Shown here piece after piece: positions 23,525 through 38,500 of a stretch of DNA of 64,000 nucleotides (the first letter of the stretch is position 1; each line of letters opens with the position of its first letter). The notes below the pieces were generated by a model. That model was not told the DNA's origin. It made no database searches and saw only the letters and a program-made list of their open reading frames with translations. The stretch lies in contig OU612065.1 of assembly GCA_914767715.1 (NCBI GenBank), positions 3,660,001 through 3,724,000 of the forward strand, written 5' to 3'. Position numbers and translations under genes: made by a program. This stretch comes from Membranipora membranacea. Taxonomy: Eukaryota > Bryozoa > Gymnolaemata > Cheilostomatida > Membraniporidae.

Positions 23525-26500
23525 ATGGCATCTGATACACAGTTTAGTATAGATTCAGAGCCTGATGTGTATTTTGTGTGTAGAGATGAGCAAGATGAAT
23601 CTGACATATTTCACAAAGCATTCCTCGTAAGTACATACAGCATATATAATCTTAGTGAGTACCAGTTATTTATGTTATTATTATGTTACACATGCCAGTT
23701 GTGTGACCAAAGGTAGAAGTTGCAGCTTCATTTTTGACACCCAAGCCAATCCTGCTCCAACTTCAACCCAATCGTTGCAGCATATATGAATGGTTTTGAG
23801 AATTTGTTCATGTTATTTATCTGGTTACTTTATAATCAAAGAGCGGTGCAACCCTTGCAAGTGCAATGCATGTCAAAGACCCTACTGTGAAAATTTCCAG
23901 ATTTCTCCATGGCAGGATACATGGTTTGTAATATTTGTATTCCATTTCAGGCCTGTGAAACTGGAGGGATAGACCCTAAGAAGTTACCAGCGAATGAGTG
24001 CTTTAAGATGAAGCCATCAGAGGTTGATATTTTTGTGCTAGGATCTTTTGACACCAAAGTTTTTAGACATCTCTCCCAGCACAAAGCTAGGTAAAGGTAC
24101 CCACATAAAAGCTTTGCAAATAGTCACTGATTCAAAGAAGGCGTATCATATAATTGTCATTTTTTGTACATCGCGGCATGCTATCAATCTGAACAACATT
24201 CAGAACTCAACAATATGCATTTAGTTTCTTTACGTTTCTGCCAAATAATCAGATCAGAAAGATCATTTACCAGATGTGTTCAAGTTCACTTGTTTGATGT
24301 GGCAGATTAGGGGATCACAAGTTTTTCTCTGTTCCCATGTATACTGACAGTTATTTTGTATCCTGTATCCTAGATTGTATGGTGCTCCATGTGTCCTCCA
24401 GTGCGTGGAAACTAGTGAGGTATGTCACCCTTCATAATCAGATTCTCTTGATTTATATATCGTTGTTTTCAATATACTTATCAATGAATCAACTAATTCA
24501 AATCATGTCATCTTCCCGATGCATTGATGGTGCTATCAGTCTTCATTATTTTCCGTAGTTCGGCACCGACCACTCACCATTGATGAAGTATTGACACCTA
24601 ACGTTTTGTAGAATTTACCAGAAAATGATCACGAAATATTCTCGTTATGTATGAGGGGAGCTTCGGTGGCAATCACTGGAGTGGCTGCAGATAAAAGAGT
24701 AAGCGTTGTCATTGACAATAACTTGTGTTGCAGTCAGCATTAAATTCTTCATGCAACAAAGTTGGACCTAAGGACTTGTGGCAGAGAAAGACTTAGAAAT
24801 CATAATAAAGGGGATCCAAATTAGTTGACCTAAGCGATTTATTAAACTCAAACATGCTGAAAATTCATTGGTCAAGTTGTGCAATTATTTTACTTCTCAA
24901 TCGCTTAAATACTAGCCTTGCATTGGTCTTTGGGTAGTCTGTAATGAACAATACAGAGTGAGTTTTTGTTTCCTTTGAAAGGCATGGCCGGTGTTATTGT
25001 CACATAACCTCAGTAAGCTGTGCAAGTATTCTTTCAATCAATGCATTACAAATCGATTGCAGAGAGGTTTTCTGACAACCTGACAACATTGAGAATGCAA
25101 TATTCCACAGTTATGAATGCAATATATTGGGTATTCCACACAATACCCAATGCAAAACTTTGCTCATTCCATTCAATCATATTGCAGGCTGACATCGTCA
25201 AGAAGATTCAGTGGTTGGGTGGGACGTTCACTAAGAGTTTAATCAAGCAGAACACTCATCTCATTGCTCAGGAGACCTCTTCTCAGAAATACCACGCTGC
25301 AAATCATCTCGGCATGACTGTGCTTACCTTAGCCTGGGTGAATGACAGCTACTCGAAAGCGAAAGCAGCGTGAGTTCATCAGACGTTGCTATATTTCACA
25401 TTATGTCTACTCTTACTCTTATATATAATCTCAGTAGCTGCAAAATGTACGTCGTTTAATTTGGCTCTGACTTATCCAGGTTGTTTGACGCCACGGATAA
25501 AGACTACACACATAAGTATATTTGTCAACCTTTCGGAGATTGTATAATTACCAGCTCTGGAATTAAAGAAAAAGAAAGGATCAAATCCATCATAGAAAAT
25601 GGCGGTAAGCAGTGCGGCATTTTTCATTTCAAAAACCTCCGGCAGTGCTTGTTATGGGGTGATAGAGCATTAAAATAATTAATGTGGCTTAATTATGTCT
25701 AATTCTCCCCCCCCCCCCCCCCCAGTAGCTCAAAACCTTCTCTCAAATTACCAAATTATTATGTATTAATGCCTACTGACCCCTGCATGTTGAGAGAGTG
25801 GTAAAAGAATATTATGATTGCTCTCAAGCTGCTTGGACAACGCTCATCAAACATTCATGAAGGGTTCAAAGTTTTTGGTGTCATGTTAGAAGTCTTTAAT
25901 GAACATCGAAATAAATAAAAAAGATGACAACCAAGCAAAATATTATATGTTTACAAGAACAATACTGTCCACAATGTAATGAGTAGCAAACAAAAGTACA
26001 TCATTTCCTGACAGTAACTGGTACTAGATGCTGTATTATTGTCCCATTCATTTGAAACTCAAAAGACTCACAAAGCACTCAAAACAATGAGATGATTCAT
26101 TATTGGTAGTAATGAGTCCCTCATTCTTGAAGTATGATGACAAATCCACATATTAGAATAGGGGTGGTCTATGAATACCCTCATTGTAATGGATAGTCTT
26201 AATTCTATAACTTAACAACATATTCACAATGAATGAATGCATGTTTTTTTTCAGTAACTTTCGTTAAACTGTCTGAAATTCGAGTCGTCCTTCTAATTTC
26301 AATGAGGGGAAAACTCCTTATAACTTACTCCGGGCCTCAAATATTGAAAAAAAACAAAATATTGATCACAATGGACAGTGGGAATAATTTTGTACATAGA
26401 GGTGTGCGTCTCTGGTTGATGATTTGGCATTTGTTTAAATATTTATCCTGTGTTTTCAGGTGGCAAGTACTGCGGGCAAATGACATTCAAACACTGTACA

Positions 26501-29500
26501 CATCTGGTCGTTAATAAACCTGAAGGTAGGTATAGTTCAGTACGGAAATACAAGTAATTAAATTTAAACAATATACTCCCATGGATGATGGATGGATGAT
26601 ATACTTTTATCAGCCTGCAGGTTCTCAGCTTTTTGTTATAAGATGTTGAAAGCATATCCACTGCTGTGAAAACTCTGAGTTTTCAATCAATCTCAATAGT
26701 AAATAAGTATGCATACAAATTGTTTTATAAGCCTTAAAAAAAACATGTGAATGTTCATCAAATCTTTTTAAGGTCAGAAATACGAGAAAGCAAAAAGTTG
26801 GGGCTCAGTTATCATAGTTAACCCTCAGTGGGTATTTGACTGTGAAAAGCTGAATTACAAAGCTAATGAAAACAATCCTATCTATGCTGTCACACGGGAG
26901 GTTTCTACTCCGCAAAAAGACAAAGGTAAAATTCAATTACAGTTATTATTGCCCTTTTTGTATATCTTTGAATCCCAGTATATCCACTGTAGACCAAAAA
27001 GAAAGTTCACTCCTAAGTTTATGCTGTACTGTGTAACCAAAGGCGGAACACGGGAAGTTAAGTGATTCATAATACTGTTTTAGCTCCATTACCGAATCTA
27101 AATGATGTGAGTGCTATTCACTCGACAACAATGACGACACATATTGATGAGACAATGTTCAGCACTAGAAGTGATCGGCGCAGCTCTACTGATTCATTAG
27201 CTTCATTTGCTGTAAAGGAGCGTCGCAGCTCTGATAAGATACGACATAGTAACTCAGATCTAGACTTACAGTGTGACGCACTGCTCAACTGCAAGGTAGG
27301 TCCTACTGAATGTATTTATTTCCTTCTTGTCCTCTATCATTCAATCATTTCACACAAAGGACGCTAGTTTCATGTTTGCTCACACACTTCGGTGGCTGCT
27401 GAAATATCTCTCTGTACTATCTGTGTTTATTGTTATAGGTTTGCTTGAGAGGGTTCGATGAGAAGACAACTGCAGAGTTAGCCAAAATCATCACAAAATG
27501 CGGAGGTGTCAGGTAAGTTTTATATGTATATATATGTCTATCACATCACTTAATAATTATATTTACCTTTGTTGTCTTATTATGAACTAGAAAGAATTAG
27601 AAGGATATAAAAGCTTCATATTAACAGTATGTGATCCTCAATACTATGTAAGGAATCGTACAATGTATGTATAATACTGTTGGTTACTTTCCAGATCTCT
27701 GAGTACGACGAAAGCTGATTACATCGTCATATCTAAGATTGATGCAGACACAATAGAACACATTCAAACACAGACGTAAGTGATGCATCATTTACTTTCT
27801 CTCAATAACTAAATAAAAAACAGAATCATCCTACTAAAATACAAGAGTCTGAGAATGGAGGTAAAGATCTGAAATGCTTCATTTATCATTGTATTAATAG
27901 TCTGACTGATTTGCCAGATACCAGATAATTAATACCAATGTTGTTTGATTGACACTAGGGTGCCAGTGGTTTCAGCTGATTGGTTGAGAGATGTGTATAA
28001 CACACAATCTCTAGCTCCGCTAGAACCTCATATCTTATGTCGACCAGTGTCTGAGGGAAAATCAGCTGTGAAACGGAGAAGAAGTTCTATTGGTGAATCT
28101 GCACCTGATTCTAAACGGTAAATTATCATTTATCTCCATAGACATATATCTTATCCTTATCACAAAGCAAAATAATTCAACCACCCAGCCCCAATATAAC
28201 CTAGATAAAGATCATGAACTATGGTTATTATTCTCCAGTTAAGCTCTGATTCATTTGGCTACACTCAAGGTTACTCCATCTGTTGATAAGGGGAGAGATA
28301 CACTGGGATATTAGAATTAGGAGTGCACCCACCCCTAGAGCTAAGTTGTTAGTTTGATTGTAGGCGCTCCATGTTACCGAGTATGGATACTACAGCAGAC
28401 CATTCAGTTCTTGATACTGAGCTAGCTGAAGATAATAACCAGGCTGATCTTATTCTTAGTCAATATGCAGGTTAGTAACCTAAACTGAGTCATAAACTTA
28501 CCCATAAATTACCAGCTTAAATAAGTTTGATCAATTTGGCCTGAATTTGGAGTTTCTCCCCCTTTACTCATAGGTGGCTTTTATATAAAGAGGAGGAACA
28601 ACTCCAAATACTTGCAAATCTGTTCAAACTTGATCTAGCTCTAGCCTTTATTCTGCTTTCATGAGATGTCAGAGAGAAAAGTTAGTTCTATCAGACTGTC
28701 AACTGTTACCATCACCCACAATCTAAATTCACTTCCAACAACAGCATGTTGCAAATCTAGCTTGTTAGTTGGTGGGGTTGGTTTATCCATATCGAGCTGT
28801 GATTCTGATGATGATATACTATATGATGGATTGAAGGCTCTGTCTCTATCATATGCAAATTAGTGAACTTTTTTATCGACAAATCTGTGACTTTATATTA
28901 TTAGATGATCCTGTGATAAAGTCAGCGAGGGTGTCCAATCCAAAACTCTCTGAACTCCAAGATTATACAATGACTCCATCCAGAGACCGGACTGGTGCTA
29001 CAGCTAGCACACCTGTTTCCTCCACACCAGACAGAGGGGATACTCGTACCCACACACCTGTATCTACACCTGTATCTACACCAGATAACCGCTATCTTGA
29101 GATAGATACTCCTATAAACACACCTGCCCCTCCAGCAACACAAGCTACATCATCCCAACCGTTCTCCAACAAAGGGTAAGCTCAGGTTTCTACGACCGTC
29201 TTGTTTACAATTACATCTCTCCATACTTTCCTGTCTGAACCGTTATCCTTTAGATACACTCGAGGAGGCTAAAGGCTGGAACAGGTCATTGGAAATAGTC
29301 ATCCGGTGAGACTTGAACCCAATATTCCTTCTGCACAGATCACCCGGCAGTATAGAATGTGCGCTGACCAGATACTTCACTTTACAATCCGAAACAAAAG
29401 ATTGTTTAATGGCAATAGTGTGCAGTATAGACCTAATCAACTGGTTTGATTGAAGACTTGTCATGAATTATCATACATTTTGAAGTTTTGTGATAAGCTC

Positions 29501-32500
29501 TGAGATTGGAGTGAGTGAGAAGGAGGAGTTGTGTACTCTCATCAGAACTCATGGAGGGGATATCGTAGACTGTGATTATGAACCTTCTGCTAGCAGCCCA
29601 GTCTATTCTATCTCAAAACTTCTTGCAAACACCAACAACAGGCAACAAATTGACCATCACATCTTGGTCACATCAATATGGCTGGTATGTCTTACTTGTA
29701 ATTTTCTTGTACCATTTTCTTGTCATCAATTGCACACACAGATATGTAATGCCTTTTAACACCATTACAAATTAATGCAAGATAATGAGAAAGAAAACTG
29801 CTAGTAACTATCTGTTGGCCTGCAACAATGCAATAAAATCAGCATCCATCATGCAATCAAGATCTATGAGAGCTCAATCATTTTCATCACACTTTATTAC
29901 TTAAAAGAGCGGTTATAGAACACATCAGGGCTTCACAGAAAAAACTATAGACATTCTCATTCTTGGAAGGAAGGATTTTACCTCGCATAATGACTCAGCA
30001 GTATCGAAATAGGAGGGGCTGATGATCCGAATCATCTGATTCAATGTATCAATTATTAGCTAATTTTGGTTTACAAAAATCCCGATATTATACAAAAAAG
30101 GCCACAATCAGTGGAAATCAAATTTTATCGGTTTAAAAATTTTACTAAGTTTCAAAGCAATTCCATAAAGAGTTTCTTAAAACACTAGGCAGAATCGGAC
30201 ATAGAGATGGAGTTCTGGTAGACTGGTTACCCAGTAGTTGAAAGTTAGGCCTATATAAATTTAATGACGGTTTATTGTTATAGAGAATGAGTAATAGTGA
30301 AAGTAGACTGCTGCCTACAGATGAGAATGCATTGTTTACTCCTATATGCTGCCTGAATCGTTCTGTGTTCAAAGATTACTCATTTACAAGCACAAGATTA
30401 TCTCTATATGAGCGAGAAGCATTGTCATATCTCATCAAATCATCAGCCGGCCAGTAAGTTTATTAGGTAGAGCTAAGGTATATTAGTTTAATAACCTGGT
30501 CAGTAATGAATATTGATGTCTCTGTCATCACCACCTGGCGACCCTGGCCTACCCACATCAGACAAAACCAATCCACACCTTTTGAGGGCTTGTTTCGTAA
30601 TCTAAAGACAACGGCCAATTACATGCAGTCGCTGAGTCATGAAACAGTGCTGACTTCACATGTCATAAAATGACAACCATGCTATGGTTTTGTGATATCA
30701 TATCATACATAAGTTTTGACAAAAGAGATCATTCGATCTTTATCAACTGTTGATCATACACATTTATTGTAGTTGAATTGGTAGCAAATGATAGTTCTCC
30801 TCTCTTGTGATGTTGCCAAGATAGAATGAATTGCGGCCCTCTTATTGTTGCCAAAAATCTCCTGTGAAAGTATTATCTTTAAATTAATTCTTTAACTATC
30901 GCTTGTCAGCAGTTGAAAAATATGTAGAGGTATGTGACTCTCTACCACTACTACCACCAATCATAGGAGATTTTTCACTCAATTCTTACAGAATTAGATA
31001 TTTTTAAGCACTTTGAATGAATAACAATTAATTGATACTACATTTCTAGGTTTACAGATGATCTGAGGCGTTACTCTGCAGACGGCAGGCCAGCTACCAC
31101 TCACCTCATCTGTGACTCTGTGGAGTCTGCTAAATACAAAGCTGCTAAAAACTGGAACATAAAGATCATCACGATAAGGTGACTGACCTCGCTTCTATCT
31201 ATTTTTAGTAAAAGTACCCACCGCAGAAAAAGGATCAGAATCTAAATACAGCCATTGATTAGTTTATTGACAGTGAGGCCGTTGCTTAACTCATTCAGCC
31301 CTGCTGCATTTGTTTCTATTATGTGATGACAAAGCCCACACATCCGGTGAACTATCAGCTGACTACCGATGGCTGTCTGTAATAGAGGTCCCGTGTGCCA
31401 AAAGGTCCCGGTGCGCAAAATATATTGCCTTAGGGAGTAAAGCGCATTGAATACAACAGGCTTTGCTGTTTACAGGAGACATCCTGCACAACTATTATAT
31501 GCACTGTGAACTCACATGTCATATGCAGGCACAACATTTTCTTTAATTTGGCAAAAGAAACAAACCGATTGGCAACTCTCTCTCTCTCTCTCTCACAAAC
31601 TTTTGTGTGTTTTTAATTATTAACATGGTTGTTAGTTTGTTACGCAAGTGTGATGTTCGTATAAATTTTTCTTTTGGTGCAAAAAAGGCGTGCAAGCAGT
31701 GATAACATCAAAGATTTCAATTGACACCAATTTTGATCCATATCATGCCAGCTATGTTAAATCATTATTTTAATTTTTAATAAAAGTGGCAAAATATTCC
31801 ATTTTTATTATAAAAATAAAGATACCAATAATCTTAATTTTCTTCACAGAAGGGACAACCATGGTTATCTCAAAAAATGTTTACTGACGTAATTTGTCCT
31901 TATAGGCCTACTCAGTCATGTCTTATCACAGAGTATTTCCTTACTCTGCGGGCTTATATCGATGTTGATACAGCAGAATTATTTGTTATATTTCAGCCTC
32001 TTTATGCTTTTTGAGATGTTGCCTATCTAGTTACATAACATGTCCTTTAGCCCTTTCCAATTAGTATCCATACCAGTATAATGATTAATGGTATATTTTT
32101 AGTTGGGTGACGGACAGTTTACAGGCAGGGTACCCACTTACAGTCGATGATTACCAGCCGTCCTCTAAAAGTAAGATACATCTTATCTTCTTTCATATTT
32201 ATAATTCATTAATTTTATCACATTGTGCAATGTGTTGGTCAGACAAAATACATATATTTATACCATTTAAAATATTTACAGTTTATTAGCAGCTTCATCA
32301 TTTGTTAAAATGTTTTTCCTTTAAATTCCCCAAAAAATAAAACAGTGTTAAGTTCACCACCAATCAATATCATATAAATTCCAAAGAAGAACCTCCCATT
32401 TAGAAATTTATTAACATATTCCACTGTTGAGATGTTAAAAATATTAGAGAAAACAGTGGGTTGAAAATGTCTTGACTATGGTTCAGTTTGGTTACAAGTA

Positions 32501-35500
32501 CAGGGTGTATTCGAGTGTGGGTTGGTGACTGGCGTACTTTGGAATAAATAAATGTACTGATGTGTTTTATAGCTTATCAATAACTTTGTTTTTGTTGGTT
32601 AAAAATTGCTAGGTATAGTCACTCACCACATTCCCAAGAATGCGCGGCAAAATAGTGGGTGCCTTAGGCCGCAATGTCTGAGCCATTTTGCACTCAGTTT
32701 GTAGGCAGGTCGGAGCTAACCTGGGGGTCCAAAATGTCCCAGAAGTCAGTGTACTGCAGTGGGATTCAAACCCACAACTTTTAACTGAGACACCTCCTAC
32801 TCCTACTCCTACTCCTTTTAATTAAGCCCCCTGTCAGTACCACTCTCTTGGCCTTATCTGTTTTGCATTAATCTACCTCTGCAAAGTTCATGCTGTGATG
32901 TTTTATTTATTGTATACAAAACATAAAATACATTTAAGTCGATATTCCAGTCATCGCTTCATTGTTTACTGATATTGAATCACTCTTTGTATGTATTCAG
33001 GGTGTGAGGCTCCATCAGAAAGGCGGACAATAGCTAGTCTGGAGACACCTGTACATTCTCGTGTTCAGGTATAACATTACCCAAATCATAACTTATATTA
33101 CCAAACTCATATATTACCAAACTCATATATTACCAAACTCATATATTACCACAAATTAAGGGCCAACATTCTTTCATCGGATGCTATCAAAACGAATTCT
33201 GCGGTTCGTTGTAGTCGCTTCACTCAATATTCTAGTGTAGAAAACTAATACACGTCAGAAAAATCAGAAGAGCACTGCACAACATTTCGCACTCAGGCCA
33301 AGCTTCAGTTCTTGTTTGACAATCAAACATGTCTTCTTGTTATGCCCCAAGAACAGGCACTGAATGCAACAAGTAGATGTGCAGCAGGAGTTCAAAACTC
33401 GTAACAAACAGCTTTTGATAGTTCTTTTTTTGACACGCTTACAATTCACTTCGCTTCACTAAAAACATGTAATAATAACACAAATGTAGCACATGTTCTG
33501 TCAAATTTGTGTTTCTTATCAGTACTGCACTATAGTCACCTTAAAATGTTCCACATAAACAATGTGAGGCGGATTAGGGTAAGCTCATGGCTAATGGTAT
33601 GGTATGGTATTTGTGAGGATTAGGTTATTGCGCTTCTTGTTGGGGTTAATGGTTGTCATCCCCCTATGTGTTTGGTATATATGACCGAAGAGTGCAGTGT
33701 ACCTGACTCACGTGTAGCAAGGAGAATATCGACCTATTACTTCTGGTTGTAGTATTTGTTTGTCACCTCAAAAAGTAAGTGACTGCAAACAAAATGGTTA
33801 ATAAAGTCTGTTGTTACGATCTTGAAAGGCTTCTAAGAGATTATTACATTCTTCTGGTTTATAATAACAACATCGCATCTGATGTACATGTATTTTAAAA
33901 ACAAAATTCACCAAACTGTTAGGTGATTTTTCCATATGACTACAAAGTTTGTGCACTGTTCCATACTTTGTGATGCGATGTCTGTTGACTCATCAAAAAT
34001 TACCCATACGAGGAACAACACCATTGCAGATCGACTGATTGTTATTATTGTGTTGATAAATGACACTGGGTCATAAAAAACTGTCAACCGCCAAGAGTTC
34101 CTCCTTCCAAAACCTTACTTGAGAATTATGCCTTTGTTATAGAAATTATCGCTGATTGTCAACCAGGATATGGTATTGAAATCACACTGTCATCTAATCT
34201 AACAATGAGACAAAGGCTCATTCATTGTATCCTCGATGTAAAAATAGACATATTAAAAGTTATTCTGAAGCACTGCAGTCCCTAGGGCCCATAAATACTT
34301 ATTTATATGTTTCTGCTTAAGCCATACCAGTATTATACATGCATGAACCCATACATTTTGAATGCCAACACGTGTCTCCTGCACTACATGGTAACAGTGC
34401 TGTATCGTTTAATTAAACAATAATATATGACTTTGCTAAGCAGTGTATAAAAGAGCGCTCTGTCAAACCAATGAACTAAACCTCTAGGAAGAACAACTCA
34501 TAGTTAAGCTGGCTGCTGATTGGCTATTTCCGAAAATTTGAAAAATGATGTGCATGCATAAATAATGGTCACTTGAAATTAGAGAGTGATCAGTAAAAAA
34601 TGAAATTGCAATCACTAGGAGTAATTGTTTATGATGAAACATGGTTATGAGGGATAACAGGACTCATACCTTCAACTGCCTGTCCAACATTCCATGATTT
34701 AGAGTCAGATGACACATTCCTCAGCATATCTTGCTTGTATATGCTGATTTTAATGAGTTTTTCATCATTTTACAATCAAAATGTGAATGTTCAATGTATT
34801 TTCCTGCAAGGTATATGTTCTTTGCAATATAGCCCATAGCCACATGTTTTTAGATTGATCAATTATGGGTTCTGCATAGAGATTCCAGGATTTATAGAGT
34901 GAAAAATTAACATTTTAATGACTTTTCTCTGCATTATTTTTGAGGTTTAAGCATTGTATATCTGCAAAGGATGGCACCTCAACTGTCAATGAGCATCTTC
35001 TCTATAGTTCCATGTCTCAGTTTAGTGAAATAAACCATCAGTTATGAGAATATTTGGTGTCAACACCATGGCCATCAAGCCTCATCACTAAGCATATTCA
35101 CAGAATTGCGGTTATTTTCTAGTGAGTCAGTGTATTCAGTGTAACCCACCCCTAATTGCTACAAAAGAACTTGGGCTATCATGGAGTTATGTTTCCAATT
35201 TAGTGTGTTTTTGAGAGGACAACTCTGAACCAACTGCACACACCTCAATTGGTCATGTGACTGCAGTTGTTCTTCCTGGAGGTTTAGTTCATTGGTCAAA
35301 CCAAGAGTGTGATTTTTTACCTCTAAATTATTTGGAAATTTCCAAGATATTTATTGGACATTGGTAGTTAGTTTCAGCTCTGAAAGTTCTGACCAGCTCA
35401 CTTCTAGGAATATGAGAATATAGTTATTGTTATTACAATATGAATGAGTGAGCAAAACATGAGTATTATTTTATGAACTTTAAAAAAATATATAAATGCA

Positions 35501-38500
35501 TATAATATAGATGGAATATCAGGGGAAAACATAACATGATAAAAAGAGGCCATATAATGAAATAAAGTTGTTTATTTCTATGAGGCTTTGAAGCATTACA
35601 ACCCCCTCTAAGGCTGAGCATGTAGCTGCTCTCTCAAACTCTTGAATTATCATTGGTCTCCAGTTAACCCAATCATTTTCCACCAAATTATGGTATTATC
35701 AATGGGGATAATGAAATAAAAAATATATTGGCGTTGTCAGTGGTTTGGTATAAGATTTATTAACAAATAATGAGTTAGTATATATATATAATGTATATGT
35801 ATATATATATATATATATATTTAATATAAATGACTGGGCATGTATTTTTATCTTAATGAGCGTTTGATAGCTAAGGACAGTCGCAAGAGATGTTGTTTTC
35901 CGGTTGTTGTTGTGTGCATGAGAAGATGAAAATTGTGTATTGATTACTTTCAGGCCTTGAGATCTGGAGTTGGCACCGCAAAGAAATCGAGATCTGGAAG
36001 TCCTGCTCAAAACAAACAGTATCTCAGCACCTCAATACTGGATGACCCTGAGAAAAGCTTCCATATGAACTTAGATATGCAGTGTTTCGACACTCCTGAT
36101 CGACCACAACCGAAACCTACTAATTCCGATGGCACTGTAAGTGATATTTATACTGTGTGCTATGTCCGATTCTGGTTGTCAAAAATAAATCTGTTTTGTT
36201 TCCCATGAGCTGTGTACTCTCCCTTTAGAACTTGATGTAGTGACACCTTAAACTTGATTATAATAAAAAAAATTTATTAATTGACAAATTGTTATTGCTT
36301 ATGATGTGTTAAAGGGGCAGTGATCTCAATTTCTATGTTTATTGTTCAGTGTGGTTTATGTTCTTGATGGATTTATTTCAGCCATTGGATGAAGCTGTTG
36401 CTAAGTATCTACAGATAGCTGTTGATAAGCATCATGTGAAGACTCCGGACTGTAGCACAGGTGAGGTAGAGCCTCACAGCAGCGACACGGCCGCCAACTC
36501 TGTGTTATCTGGGTGTGTGGTCTGTGTGAGTAAGAAGCTGTCTACACCTACAGCCAATCTATCCAGACTTATCACATCACTTGGAGCAGTTTACAGAGCT
36601 ATTCTTGACTCTTCTGTAACGCATTTGGTCTTCCAGGTAATATGACGCATAGAATCATCGATAACACTGAACTCTATCTATTTTGCAACACAGACAGTTT
36701 CATGTTATGAAAGTTAATTTCTAGGATAATCACCAGTTTTTCATTGCTGAATGCAGCAAACATAGCACACATTCACAATTTATGATTATTCCAAATAATA
36801 GCGCAATGATTGTTAATGAATTGAGGCGTTAATCGTGATGTGTCATTCAGGGAAAGGCTACTGAAGGAGAGTATAGGTGTGCCAAGAGAAATAAACAATT
36901 AATAGTAAGCCCACACTGGCTGGCTCAGGTAAGCTATTAACACTTCCCTATATCGTGTCTGACCCTGTCACCTTGTGAATGCTGCAAGCGATCAATCGCC
37001 ACTTGGTCCAATGCTGTGCCATGACTCGCTATACTACAGTACCTTACACAACCATGTTGCTGACAAAGTGCAAATTGAACAAGATGTGCAATACACTCGC
37101 TGGTGTAAGTCTTCACTAGGAGATGCAGGTAATTGGCTGCTAATTTGTCCTGAGCGGTGACCTTTTGTGACACTCGGTGCTGAAGTCTAATTTAGGACGG
37201 ATATATTTGAACATTTTTATTTTTAGTGTGAGAAAGAGAAGAGGAAAGTATCAGAGTCATTGTACCCGTATAACTACAAACCTGAAAAAGAGCTGGTACG
37301 CCGATATGTCAACCTTCTCATTCTTACCTTATAACTTTACTCTCGCATTTACGTAGGACTCTACGTAGAAAACTCTCTTTTTTAGTTTTAGCACTTTCAA
37401 ATACTAGCATAAAGTAAATTGCTGTCACTTAGATAATTTGTCATTGGCCTTTCCTATCGGTCAATCCAGAAACCCATAGACAAAATTTGTTTGGGGAATG
37501 AGATTTTTACACGTTGATATCCAAGCTCTTTGGGTAGTTTGGAATTATCTCTTTTGCATACCCTTTAATTTACCACAATATTTCAGATTCCTATCAAAAG
37601 ATTGGTGGTTGTATCCCCTATTTTTTTAAGTTCATGACAAGTGCTGTTTTAGTTGAGAATTGAGGACTCAGCAAGTGGTACACCTCTGCTCAGAAAATCA
37701 TCTCGTCCCTCCAGAATGCCCCTAGATCTTGAGAGTCCAATGGATTCGTCCCCGAAGGGTAGCGCAGATAATCACTCAATCGACAAGGGAGATAATGATG
37801 AAGAGGAGACCCAAGATGGTCTCGCTGAAACTCTGCATGTGCTCAACCAAATCAAATCATACATGAATAAAAGGTTTGTTAGCACCTTATCATTCAGCAT
37901 AAATCATAGCCAGATAAGTAAACACTTTACAGTTTTACTGTTTGTCAATTAGAAACAGCGAGGATCTTTAACACTATTTTTGTAATTGCTTCACTCATAC
38001 CCTTCTTTTTGGCTATGATTCATGCAATTATCCTTCAAAAAGTTCACTCCGATAACATAATTAAATTTAGCAATGCACATTTTTTTGGGAACTATTATTA
38101 ATCTCAGCAAGAGAGGATCAGAGAATGATACTGCGTACACAGGACAAAATGGATTATCTTCACGGCGCACTTCATACATTTGTGTTCCTGATCTTCCTGC
38201 CCAGAATTTCAGAACTGTGACTGTAATGAGTACCTTACCCCTCCCCTCACTCTCTCCTTGGTTTGTTCAAATTTGCATAGCTTATTTCACTTTATTTTAT
38301 GATAAGACTAACAGTTACAAAGCGCAAAGAAGCACCTGCCCGAAAACTGTCAAATTCGATGTCAACACCGGCTCTGAGGTCGGAACCTGCCAGCGAAGAT
38401 ACAACCGCTTACGGTATGCATGCACTAGAGACACAATCTCAGACTAGACAGCTGGTTACCTGGGAAGATTCCACAAGCAGGTATTGTCCATCTCCACTTA

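Noticed and set aside
28666-28863. 65-codon open frame inside a TOPBP1 intron
   Set aside because: Flanking exons 28364-28470 and 28905-29175 join in phase without it, and it stops with no donor site.
33095-33150. CRISPR-like array
   Set aside because: The 16-base units are directly adjacent with no spacers, and this is an animal intron.
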